From assembly GCF_000434895.1 (NCBI RefSeq), contig NZ_FR892783.1:1-27565 (forward strand): a stretch of DNA of 27,565 nt, written 5' to 3'. This DNA comes from Phascolarctobacterium succinatutens CAG:287. Lineage in GTDB: Bacteria > Bacillota > Negativicutes > Acidaminococcales > Acidaminococcaceae. Below, piece after piece: positions 16,231 through 23,632 of the stretch. Made by a program: the position numbers and the translations under genes. Position 1 is the first letter of the stretch. Every line of letters begins with the position of its first letter. The notes under the pieces are model-generated. The model saw nothing but the letters and a program-made list of their open reading frames with translations. It made no database searches and had not been told where the DNA came from.

Positions 16231-18119
16231 TCTTCTTCACCCTTTACAAATGCTGCAGCCTTGGCAGCAATGGTTGGCGTATCCAGTCCCAAATCACGCA
16301 GCAGCAGCTTTTTGTCGCCATGCATAACAAATTCGTCAGGAATGCCGAAGCAACGTACATCACACTGCTCCAACAGTTTATTTTCATTAAGCTCTTCAAG
16401 AATTGCGCTGCCGACACCGCCTGCCAGTACGCCTTCTTCCAGAGTAATAATCTTGCCGTAGCTTTGCGCATGCTCACGCAAGAGTTCAACATCCAGCGGT
16501 TTGGCAAAACGCATATTCACAACACCTGCGCTGATTCCCTGCGCTTCCAGCAGCTCCGCTGCATCAAGAGCAGTCTGCACCATGCTGCCAATCGCCCAGA
16601 AGCAGACATCCTTGCCTGTACGCAGCACCTCTGCCTTACCAATCGGCAAATCCTGCCACTGCGTATCCAGCGCAACGCCCACACCGCTGCCGCGCGGATA
16701 GCGCACGGAAACAGGTCCGTCAAAATCCAGCGCTGTTTTCAGCATGTGCTGTAGCTCATTCTCATCCTTCGGCGCCATAATGGTCATGTTGGGAATGCTG
16801 CGCAGATAAGCGTAGTCAAAAACGCCATGATGCGTATAGCCGTCATCACCGACAAGACCGGCACGGTCCAGACACAGCGTTACGTGCAGCTTCTGCATGC
16901 AGATATCGTGCATGATGGAGTCATAAGCACGCTGCATGAAGGTAGAATAAATTGCCGCCACAGGCTTCATTCCGGCAGCAGCCATGCCTGCAGCCGCAGT
17001 AACCGCATGCTGCTCAGCAATACCTACGTCAAAGAAATGGTCCTTATGCGCCTCGGCAAAAATATTCAAGCCGGTGCCGTCAGGCATCGCAGCAGTAATA
17101 CCCACGATTTTATCGTCGATATCAGCCAGCTTGCTCAAGGTTTTACCAAAAACCTCGGTATAGCTTACGGGTGCATTCGGATTAGTAATTTTTTTGCCGG
17201 TAGCAATATCAAAAGGTCCGGTACCGTGGAACTTATTGGGGCTTTCTTCCGCAGGCTTATAGCCCTTGCCCTTTTTCGTCAGCACGTGTACCATAACCGG
17301 TCCGTCAATCTTTTTGGCAGCCTGCAGTACATCCAGCAGGCCATCCAGATCATGTCCGTCAACCGGTCCCAAATAAGTAAAGCCAAGCTCTTCAAAAATA
17401 GATGTCGGCACCATCAGGTACTTTACGCTGCCTTTCAGGCGGCGGATAGCCTTCAGCACATCACTGCCGAATTCCATATTTTTGAGCCAGCCCTCAATAT
17501 CATTTTTAATTTTATTATATGTTTCGCCTGTACGCAGCTGATAAAGATATTCGCTCATCGCGCCCACGTTTTTGGAAATAGACATTTCGTTATCGTTGAG
17601 CACAACAATCATATTCTTATGCAGCATACCGGCATTGTTCAGTGCTTCGAAAGCCATACCGCCGGTCATGGAGCCGTCACCGATAACGGCTACGACATTA
17701 TAATCCTCACCCTGCAGGTCGCGGGCGCAGGCCATGCCCAATGCCGCAGAAATAGACGTACTGGAATGACCGGTACCGAAAGCATCATGCTCGCTTTCGC
17801 TGCGTTTGGGGAAGCCGGAAAGACCGCCGTATTGACGCAGCGTAGGAAATTGTTCCCTGCGTCCGGTGATAATTTTATGGATATAGGCCTGATGACCTAC
17901 GTCGAAAATAATCTTATCTTCCGGCGTATTGAAAACCTTATGCAAGGCCAAAGTCAGCTCTACTACGCCCAGGTTCGGCGCCAGATGGCCGCCGGTGTGC
18001 GAAATAACGCTGATTAAAAGCTGTCTGATTTCCTTAGCCAGCTGCTCCAGCTGCGGCACGGAAAGCTTTTTGACATCAGCCGGTGAATTAATTTTATCTA
18101 AAAATTTATTCTCTGCCAT
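16227..18119 (-). CDS. dxs: 1-deoxy-D-xylulose-5-phosphate synthase
   Basis: Dxs condenses pyruvate and glyceraldehyde 3-phosphate to DXP, the first step of the MEP isoprenoid pathway and also a thiamine and pyridoxal precursor. The 630-residue length is standard. The thiamine-diphosphate site is GDGSMTGGMAFEALNNAG (about 144-161) with downstream NDNEMSIS. The pyrimidine domain has the diagnostic DRAGLVGDDGYTHHGVFD. The C-terminal transketolase-like domain is intact. It starts 2 bp after the ispA stop. Dxs is paired with ispA so that precursor and prenyl chain synthesis are co-expressed. Confidence 0.97.
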   Translation of the reverse strand: MAENKFLDKINSPADVKKLSVPQLEQLAKEIRQLLISVISHTGGHLAPNLGVVELTLALHKVFNTPEDKIIFDVGHQAYIHKIITGRREQFPTLRQYGGLSGFPKRSESEHDAFGTGHSSTSISAALGMACARDLQGEDYNVVAVIGDGSMTGGMAFEALNNAGMLHKNMIVVLNDNEMSISKNVGAMSEYLYQLRTGETYNKIKNDIEGWLKNMEFGSDVLKAIRRLKGSVKYLMVPTSIFEELGFTYLGPVDGHDLDGLLDVLQAAKKIDGPVMVHVLTKKGKGYKPAEESPNKFHGTGPFDIATGKKITNPNAPVSYTEVFGKTLSKLADIDDKIVGITAAMPDGTGLNIFAEAHKDHFFDVGIAEQHAVTAAAGMAAAGMKPVAAIYSTFMQRAYDSIMHDICMQKLHVTLCLDRAGLVGDDGYTHHGVFDYAYLRSIPNMTIMAPKDENELQHMLKTALDFDGPVSVRYPRGSGVGVALDTQWQDLPIGKAEVLRTGKDVCFWAIGSMVQTALDAAELLEAQGISAGVVNMRFAKPLDVELLREHAQSYGKIITLEEGVLAGGVGSAILEELNENKLLEQCDVRCFGIPDEFVMHGDKKLLLRDLGLDTPTIAAKAAAFVKGEEE

Positions 18120-18121
18120 AA

Positions 18122-18997
18122 TTACTTCTTTCTGTCAGTCATCAGGCGAGTAATTTCACGTAACGGCTCTGCATTCTCGCCAAACATTTCCAGACATTCC
18201 AAAGCCTCTGCCACAGTCTTTTCTGCCAGCTCGTGTGCTGCCTGCAGGCCGTACAGTGTTACATAAGTAGATTTGTGGTTCTTGGCATCGCTGCCTACCG
18301 GCTTGCCAAGCTCCTCCTCAGTACCTTCGACATCAAGGATATCGTCGGTAATCTGGAAGGCAAGTCCCAGCAAATCAGCAAATTTGGTAAGAGCCAAAAG
18401 CTGCTGGTCATTAGCACCGGCCAGATGCGCACCGCCGCGGATGGCAGCAATAAAAAGCGCACCGGTCTTGCCCGCATGCAGTTTGCGCAGCTCCTCCGGC
18501 GTAATCTTTTTGCCTTCAAATTCCAAATCAAGGCCCTGACCACCAACCATGCCAAAGTTACCGGCACACATAGCCATTTCGCGTACAGTTTCGATCAAAA
18601 CCTTAGGATCAACATTCTTCTGTTCAAGCATTACCTCAAATGCCAAAGTGAGCAGGCCGTCACCGGCAAGCACTGCCATAGCTTCACCAAAAACTTTATG
18701 ATTGGTCAGACGGCCGCGACGATAATCATCGTCATCCATGCACGGCAGGTCATCGTGAATCAGAGAATAGGTGTGAATCATTTCCAGACCGCAAGCCACA
18801 GGCAAATAATTGTAGCCCTTGCTGCCCACAGCCTCTGCCGCAGCCATCAGCAGAATCGGACGGATACGTTTGCCGCCTGCCATAAGGCTGTATTCCATTG
18901 CTTCATCTACCTTGGAAATACCCTTTTTGGCAATTCTGTTCTTCAAATAGTTTTCTACCAGTTTTTGCTGGTTAGCATAATAAGCCTTAAAATCCAT
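18122..18997 (-). CDS. ispA: Polyprenyl (farnesyl/geranylgeranyl) diphosphate synthase
   Basis: This 291-residue trans-prenyltransferase joins isopentenyl diphosphate to allylic diphosphates. The first aspartate-rich motif is DDLPCMD at 82-88 and the second is DDILD at about 224-228 (QITDDILDVEG). GGKRIRP (about 41-47) and the KAKNHKSTY-like segment (DAKNHKSTYV) are also typical. Its position between xseB and dxs matches the ispA gene of many Firmicutes. Chain length cannot be fixed with certainty; the residues just before the first DDxxD (THSYSLIH-like, here HTYSLIH) are consistent with a C15 product. The ATG overlaps the xseB stop by 1 bp (TAATG). Confidence 0.94.
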   Translation of the reverse strand: MDFKAYYANQQKLVENYLKNRIAKKGISKVDEAMEYSLMAGGKRIRPILLMAAAEAVGSKGYNYLPVACGLEMIHTYSLIHDDLPCMDDDDYRRGRLTNHKVFGEAMAVLAGDGLLTLAFEVMLEQKNVDPKVLIETVREMAMCAGNFGMVGGQGLDLEFEGKKITPEELRKLHAGKTGALFIAAIRGGAHLAGANDQQLLALTKFADLLGLAFQITDDILDVEGTEEELGKPVGSDAKNHKSTYVTLYGLQAAHELAEKTVAEALECLEMFGENAEPLREITRLMTDRKK

Positions 18998-19254
18998 TAT
19001 TTTACCTCCAAATCCTGGAATGCTTCTAATTTATAGCCAGCGTCATTACTGTCGGTAACGACGATTTTTTCAACCTCCTGTTTCACTGTTTCCAGTCTGC
19101 TGCTGCAGACGCGGCTCAGCTCCACACCATACTTAAAAACATCAAGCGCCTTATCCAAAGGCAGCTCACCGCTTTCCAGAAGCTGTACCTGTGCTTCCAG
19201 CTCGCTCAAGGCATCTTCAAACTTTATGTTCTTTGCAATCTTTTTCGCTACCAT
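18997..19254 (-). CDS. xseB: Exodeoxyribonuclease VII small subunit
   Basis: This 85-residue helical protein is the small subunit of exonuclease VII, which several copies of it stabilise on the large subunit XseA. The conserved pattern FEDALSELEAQVQLLESGEL (about 12-31) followed by LDKALDVFKYGVELSRVC is diagnostic. The complex degrades single-stranded DNA. It begins 3 bp after the xseA stop and overlaps ispA by 1 bp, so it is translated tightly with both. Confidence 0.95.
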   Translation of the reverse strand: MVAKKIAKNIKFEDALSELEAQVQLLESGELPLDKALDVFKYGVELSRVCSSRLETVKQEVEKIVVTDSNDAGYKLEAFQDLEVK

Positions 19255-19257
19255 TTC

Positions 19258-20463
19258 TTACCGCCTTTCTACCTGCTGTACAACCGAGGTTATCACACCA
19301 TCTGCTACTGTCGTCAGCAGCTCGTCTCCCCATTTAAGTTCATCAACACTGCTTACCAGCGTATAATCAGCTTTCTGGCTCACAGAATAGCCACGCGCCA
19401 GCACTGCCAGCGGACTGAGGCTATCCAATCTTGCTGCTGCCAGCGCCAGCTTGTGCTCGTCCTGCTGCAGCTGCAGCTCTAAGGCTTCACGCAGTCTGCG
19501 CGAAGCAGTATCAAGACGCTGCGCTTGGTCGGCAAAAAGCCTTTCCGGGTCACGCAACGCCCACGAATTAACTAAATTATCCAATCTGCGCTGCTGCTGC
19601 GTCAGCAAAGCTGACAGCAGACTGCGCGCACGCTGTTCCAGATAGGCAACACGCTGCTTGTAGCCTTCAACATCTGCCACCACCAGCTCCGCGGCCTGCG
19701 ACGGTGTCGCAGCCCTCACATCAGCAGCAAAATCACACAGCGTAAAATCTGTTTCATGGCCTACGGCACTGACCACCGGGATTTTAGAAGCAGCCACCGC
19801 TCTTACGGTAACTTCTTCGTTAAAGGCCCACAAATCCTCGATAGAACCGCCGCCACGCCCCACAATCAGGACATCAGCCAGTTTTTTGCGGTTAAAGAAT
19901 TCAATAGCCGCAGCAATTTCCGCCGCAGCGTCCTCGCCCTGCACCTTAACAGGATAAAGCAGAAGCTTTATGCCTTGATTTCTCCTGCGTGACACTGTTA
20001 TGACATCACGCACAGCGGCACCTGCAGGAGAGGTAATAATACCCACAGTGCGCGGATGCAGCGGCAGCTGCTGTTTACGTTCAGGCGCAAACAGGCCGGC
20101 ACGTTCCAGCTTCTGCTTGAGCTTTTCGTAAGCCTGCATCAAATCGCCCACGCCCTGCTGCAGCAGTAAATCAGTATACAGCTGATAAACGCCGTCGCGT
20201 TCATAAACAGCCAGCCGGCCAACTGCTACCACAGTATCGCCGTTTTGCGGCTGAAAGCGCAAATTAATAGCCTTGCTACGGAACATTACGCATTTGAGCA
20301 CCGCACCGGCGTCCTTCAGCGTAAAGTAGCAATGACCTGATGGATAGCGCTTAAAATTGGAGATTTCACCGACAACCTGCAGATTACGCAGCTCCGGCTC
20401 CTGCTCCAGTATATGCTTTATGAAATTATTTATTTCGCTTACCGAATAAACAGCTTCAGTCAT
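19258..20463 (-). CDS. xseA: Exodeoxyribonuclease VII large subunit
   Basis: This 401-residue catalytic subunit of exonuclease VII has an N-terminal OB-fold (about 3-100: VYSVSEINNFIKHIL to GDTVVAVGRLAVYERDG). The catalytic domain has the typical VGIITSPAGAAVRDVI, RGGGSIEDLWAFNEE and SAVGHETDFTLCDFAAD motifs, then a coiled coil and a short C-terminal segment. I chose the ATG at 20463 because it gives the standard N-terminus. The frame stays open upstream to 20613, but those residues overlap the upstream gene and match nothing in XseA. The start overlaps the upstream stop by 8 bp. Confidence 0.96.
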   Translation of the reverse strand: MTEAVYSVSEINNFIKHILEQEPELRNLQVVGEISNFKRYPSGHCYFTLKDAGAVLKCVMFRSKAINLRFQPQNGDTVVAVGRLAVYERDGVYQLYTDLLLQQGVGDLMQAYEKLKQKLERAGLFAPERKQQLPLHPRTVGIITSPAGAAVRDVITVSRRRNQGIKLLLYPVKVQGEDAAAEIAAAIEFFNRKKLADVLIVGRGGGSIEDLWAFNEEVTVRAVAASKIPVVSAVGHETDFTLCDFAADVRAATPSQAAELVVADVEGYKQRVAYLEQRARSLLSALLTQQQRRLDNLVNSWALRDPERLFADQAQRLDTASRRLREALELQLQQDEHKLALAAARLDSLSPLAVLARGYSVSQKADYTLVSSVDELKWGDELLTTVADGVITSVVQQVERR

Positions 20464-21412
20464 TTTCTTTATGTAATCTCCAAGCAACAGCGGCACAACC
20501 GCTGGCATTATCACAGCTGAAGCGGCCTTCCGGCACCCACAGGCGCACACGGCGCTTCGCCAGCTTTTCTTCAACGTGTTTGCGGATGTACTTGTTGGAG
20601 CCGACGCCGCCAACCAAAATCACATCTCGCACACCATATGCCGCTGCACCGTTGCGCAGCAGACGGGCAAAGGTTTCCGCCAGCGTATACTCTACGCCCA
20701 AGGCCAGAGAAGCAGCATCTGCCCCCGCCTCCAGCTTGCGCATAGCTGCAGTTGCAGGTCCCGATAAGCTCACATCCAGCTTACGCACAGACACCGGCAG
20801 CTCCAGCGGTTCCTCCGCCTGCGCAGCAAGCTGCTCCAGCGCCGGACCGGTCGGAAACTGCAGTCCCAGCGCCACACCGATGCGGTCCACAAACTGACCG
20901 GCATGCAAATCCAAACTGCCGCCAACCTGCGTCAGGTTGTAGCGGCTGTCCTCACGGCGTTCGCACAGCAGCAAATCAGTAGTGCCGCCGCTGGCATGCA
21001 GCAGCAAAAAACGCTCCGCCTGCGGTCCGCATGCCGACCAAAGACCGGCCTCCAAGTGATTTTCCTGGTGGCTGATGACCTCCAGCGGCACCTTATAGGC
21101 AGCCGCCAGGCTGCGAGCAACGCTCATACCGGCAAGAAACGCCGGCATATAGGAGTCCGCGAGCGGACGCGGATAACCGCTGACACCGATTGCCGCCAAG
21201 GTGCAATCCTTATCGGCAAAGACCTCCTCCACCAAGCGCGGCAGATTGCGTGTATGCTGAAAAACCATCTCGGACTGCTGCAGGCCGCAACGCCCAGGCT
21301 TAACGCTCAAAATCTGTCTGGCCTCGGCAAGCAGACTGCCATCCTCCACCAAAAGTGCTGCAGAAGTAGTATAACAGCTGGTATCAATGCCTAGATAAAC
21401 CTTTTGGCTCAT
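20456..21412 (-). CDS. TsaD/Kae1-like paralog (glycoprotease-family, function unknown)
   Basis: This 318-residue protein of the Kae1/TsaD/YgjD ASKHA fold is shorter and more divergent than the essential tRNA t6A enzyme TsaD. It keeps the N-terminal LGIDTSCYTTSAAL, an HxxxH metal motif (H115, H119: SHQENH), LHASGGTTDLL at about 138-148, VGGVGSNKYIRK and the C-terminal FSCDNASG. Old annotations call it O-sialoglycoprotein endopeptidase, a function unlikely to be right. Genomes of this group usually carry a canonical tsaD elsewhere, so this is probably a paralog of unknown role. Its stable place between nusB and xseA is a Firmicute trait, from memory. It overlaps nusB by 4 bp (ATGA) and xseA by 8 bp. 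Confidence 0.82.
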   Translation of the reverse strand: MSQKVYLGIDTSCYTTSAALLVEDGSLLAEARQILSVKPGRCGLQQSEMVFQHTRNLPRLVEEVFADKDCTLAAIGVSGYPRPLADSYMPAFLAGMSVARSLAAAYKVPLEVISHQENHLEAGLWSACGPQAERFLLLHASGGTTDLLLCERREDSRYNLTQVGGSLDLHAGQFVDRIGVALGLQFPTGPALEQLAAQAEEPLELPVSVRKLDVSLSGPATAAMRKLEAGADAASLALGVEYTLAETFARLLRNGAAAYGVRDVILVGGVGSNKYIRKHVEEKLAKRRVRLWVPEGRFSCDNASGCAAVAWRLHKEND

Positions 21413-21873
21413 TTTCTTGCCAGCTTACCTAAAACACCATTAATAAAGCGCGGAGATTCTTCGGTACCATAAGCCTTGGCAATCTCCACTGCCTCATTGA
21501 TAGCAACACCTGCAGCCAGAGCAGGCTTTTCATGGCGCATTTCAAAAACTGCTACGCGCAGGATATTTCTGTCGGTAGCAGGCATGCGCTCTACAGTCCA
21601 GTCAGTTGCACAGCTGTTCAAGGTCGCATCAATAGCCTCTTTGTTTTCTACAACACCGTTAACAAGCACCATAGAATACTTCTTAACATAGTTTCTGGCA
21701 CTTGCTGCCCCCAGCTCCTTATGCTGGTCCAAAGCCTTGTCTACCGCAGCCTCCGGATGCAGCTCCTCGTGCTCATCTAAAGCTGCGTCAACAGCCTGTT
21801 CTACCTCATTACCGGTAAAGTCTATTTGGAATAACGCCTGTAAGGCAACCTCTCTTGCAAGTCTACGAATCAT
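21409..21873 (-). CDS. nusB: Transcription antitermination factor NusB
   Basis: This 154-residue all-helical RNA-binding protein works with NusE/S10 at boxA sequences to keep RNA polymerase processive on rRNA operons. RRLAREVALQALFQIDF (3-19) and the C-terminal PALAAGVAINEAVEIAKAYGTEESPRFINGVLGKL are diagnostic. An unusual feature is an internal near-repeat of 16 residues at 29-44 and 45-60 (DAALDEHEEL and DKALDQHKEL), which lengthens the loop region after helix 1. I chose the ATG at 21873 with AAGGAG 9 bases upstream; the GTG two codons earlier is too close. It lies 98 bp after the DUF2273 gene and overlaps the next gene by 4 bp. Confidence 0.94.
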   Translation of the reverse strand: MIRRLAREVALQALFQIDFTGNEVEQAVDAALDEHEELHPEAAVDKALDQHKELGAASARNYVKKYSMVLVNGVVENKEAIDATLNSCATDWTVERMPATDRNILRVAVFEMRHEKPALAAGVAINEAVEIAKAYGTEESPRFINGVLGKLARK

Positions 21874-21971
21874 TTGCACACTCTCCTTGTATAAAAAATA
21901 TTAATAAATATCTTGTATGATGATGGATTCAGATTAGGCAGATAGTACCTTATCTTTCGCCGCTACCGCTT

Positions 21972-22199
21972 TTATCTGTGATAGCCTGGCGGCAGCAACC
22001 TATCCAACCACTCCAGCAAATCCTCTTTTTTATCCAGCTTGAAACCGATAAAAAAGCCCAAGCCGATGCAAAGCATCAAAAACAGTGCCTGGAAAAAGCC
22101 CAACCACAGCACTATCACGCCAATAAATAAGCCAAATACCGAGCACAGCAGGCGGCCGCGATAATTATTCCAGATATCATTGAGAATATCGTTCAACAT
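21972..22199 (-). CDS. DUF2273 small membrane protein
   Basis: This 75-residue protein has a short N-terminal cytoplasmic part (LNDILNDIWNNYRGR), two closely spaced membrane helices (about 17-35 and 37-53) and a charged C-terminal tail. It matches the DUF2273 family regularly found next to amaP and asp23 in Firmicutes. Its role is unknown; context suggests it belongs to the Asp23 membrane-anchoring module. It starts 12 bp after amaP. Confidence 0.9.
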   Translation of the reverse strand: MLNDILNDIWNNYRGRLLCSVFGLFIGVIVLWLGFFQALFLMLCIGLGFFIGFKLDKKEDLLEWLDRLLPPGYHR

Positions 22200-22211
22200 A
22201 GCTTCTGCCTC

Positions 22212-22733
22212 CTATTCTTCCTTTGCCTTAATCTGTTTGAAGAACAGCTCTATTTCCTTAACCTCTATACCGGTAACCTTTTTAATCGTCTCACGGACAT
22301 TAGTCTTAATCTCACCGGAGGTTTCCGGAATATTTATGCCGGGTTCAATCGAAGCATTAATGCGTACATCAATGCATTGATCCTCCAGCTTCACAATAAC
22401 CTTTACATGATGGATGCCGTATATTTCCTGCGACAGAACAGCAATATAATCCTCCAATGCGCCCTTGCCTACAAGCACCTTGCCCTTATCGCTGTCACTT
22501 AGCTTCAGCGAGCTTACGCCCGTCAGTCCCAGACCGGTAATCAGCAGGCGCAGGCTTACCAAAAGCATAATCACGCCGCCCACAGCATAAACCCAGTTGC
22601 CCGGGATATGGCTAATAAACGCTACCATACCGGTATCCGAAAAAACGCCCAAACTGCACAGCAGCGTCAGCACTGATGCTACTGCCATCAATATCGTATA
22701 CAGTGTCAGGATAATTCTATCTGCAATACCCAT
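22212..22733 (-). CDS. amaP: Alkaline shock membrane anchor AmaP
   Basis: This 173-residue membrane protein has two N-terminal transmembrane helices (about 7-28 and 46-68) and a soluble Asp23-like C-terminal domain (about 95-165: LEDYIAVLSQEIYGIHHVKVIVKL). In staphylococci AmaP tethers Asp23 to the membrane, and the same pairing is seen here. GGAGG lies 11 bases upstream of the ATG, and the gene begins 5 bp after asp23. Confidence 0.92.
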   Translation of the reverse strand: MGIADRIILTLYTILMAVASVLTLLCSLGVFSDTGMVAFISHIPGNWVYAVGGVIMLLVSLRLLITGLGLTGVSSLKLSDSDKGKVLVGKGALEDYIAVLSQEIYGIHHVKVIVKLEDQCIDVRINASIEPGINIPETSGEIKTNVRETIKKVTGIEVKEIELFFKQIKAKEE

Positions 22734-22738
22734 AACCG

Positions 22739-23359
22739 TTAATCCTCCTCTAAAAATTTCCTATGCTTTTCGTCCATATCCTCCTCCGGCGGCAGCTTAA
22801 AATCATGGTCATCATGCAGATTAACCAGCTGCTGCTCAAAGGAATTGGCCTCCGTTGCTTCCGCACTCTTAGCCTGCGCCTGCAAAATTTCCGCCATATC
22901 AACATCAGATGAGCTTTCCTTTTCCAGCTCACTTGCGCGCCGTTTTGCTACGCCTTCGACATTGACGTCCACAAACTGCACCTCATAACCGGTCATCGCC
23001 TCAATAGCATCCTTAACCTTTTCCTGTACCTCCAGAGCAATCTCTGGAATGCAGCAGCCGTATTCGACATTAATATAAACGCTGGCATTTACCAGCTTGC
23101 CTTCAAAATGCAAGCGTACACCTTTAGAAGCATTTTCCTTGCCCAAGAAGCGGTTAATGCCATCTGTCAGGCCACCGCTCATGCCAACAACGCCGGGAAC
23201 CTCCTGTGCCGCCAGACTGGCAACGATACAGATAACCTCGTCAGCGATACGGATATCGCCATATTCCTCACCATCCTGGGCCTGTGCTGCTTCGGCAGCA
23301 GCTTCAGCGGCTTCTGCAGCCTTGGCCCTGATAGTTTCCTTTATATTTTTTTCTTCCAT
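22739..23359 (-). CDS. asp23: Asp23/Gls24 family envelope stress protein
   Basis: This 206-residue protein has an Ala/Glu-rich N-terminal coil (about 5-30), then the Asp23/Gls24 core (about 35-145): IRIADEVICIVASLAAQEVPGV, then GVRLHFEGKLVNASVYINVEYG and VEGVAKR. A charged acidic tail of about 55 residues follows, longer than I expect for the family. Asp23 proteins sit at the inner face of the membrane through AmaP and are linked to cell-envelope homeostasis. I chose the ATG at 23359 because AGGAGG lies about 8 bases upstream; a GTG three codons earlier overlaps it. It is the first gene of the operon and has its own promoter with an overlapping dyad. Confidence 0.93.
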   Translation of the reverse strand: MEEKNIKETIRAKAAEAAEAAAEAAQAQDGEEYGDIRIADEVICIVASLAAQEVPGVVGMSGGLTDGINRFLGKENASKGVRLHFEGKLVNASVYINVEYGCCIPEIALEVQEKVKDAIEAMTGYEVQFVDVNVEGVAKRRASELEKESSSDVDMAEILQAQAKSAEATEANSFEQQLVNLHDDHDFKLPPEEDMDEKHRKFLEED

Positions 23360-23438
23360 ATCCGGCACCTCCTGCTCGCTTACGCGCCAGCCAAAATGCA
23401 GCAGCGTAATGAAGACAGTTATACATTTTTATCTTCTT

Positions 23439-23477
23439 ATTATACCACATTTTATGCAATCCGTATGCATAAAATGT
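23439..23477 (-). promoter_or_regulatory. Promoter with 12-7-12 operator upstream of asp23
   Basis: On the minus strand an extended -10 (TGGTATAAT, TATAAT at 23439-23444) lies about 80 bp before asp23. No good -35 is visible. A perfect 12-bp inverted repeat, ACATTTTATGCA at 23447-23458 and TGCATAAAATGT at 23466-23477 with a 7-base spacer, covers the -13 to -43 region. A dimeric regulator bound there would block or replace -35 contacts. The regulator is unknown. Confidence 0.75.
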
Positions 23478-23583
23478 ATAAAAAATAACTGCTTAGCCTA
23501 CTTATGATTAATTCTGCTTTTCGCTTACTATACATGAGCAATACAAGAGAACGCAGTACTTCACACATCATATGCTGCAACGC

Positions 23584-23608
23584 AAAAAGACCACTCCGCA
23601 GAGTGGCC
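23584..23608 (-). terminator. Intrinsic terminator of tkt
   Basis: An 8-bp stem with one G-U pair (23589-23596 with 23601-23608) and a 4-base loop is followed on the minus strand by a T5 tract (complement of 23584-23588). It lies 24 bp after the transketolase stop. The bases from about 23478 to 23583, between it and the asp23 promoter, hold nothing I recognise. Confidence 0.85.
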
Positions 23609-23632
23609 TCTAAGCTCAATTTAAACTTATAA

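Noticed and set aside
16827..18017. Long plus-strand open frame of 396 codons
   Set aside because: It lies wholly antisense to dxs, whose motifs are intact. The translation is rich in His, Arg and Gln, as expected from a reverse-strand shadow.
20464..20613. N-terminal extension of xseA
   Set aside because: The frame is open, but the residues overlap the TsaD-like gene and resemble no XseA. The ATG at 20463 gives the standard N-terminus.
23447..23477. ArgR (ARG box) site upstream of asp23
   Set aside because: Each arm shares TGCATAAAA with part of the ARG box consensus, but the second half of the consensus does not match, so an ArgR assignment is not justified.
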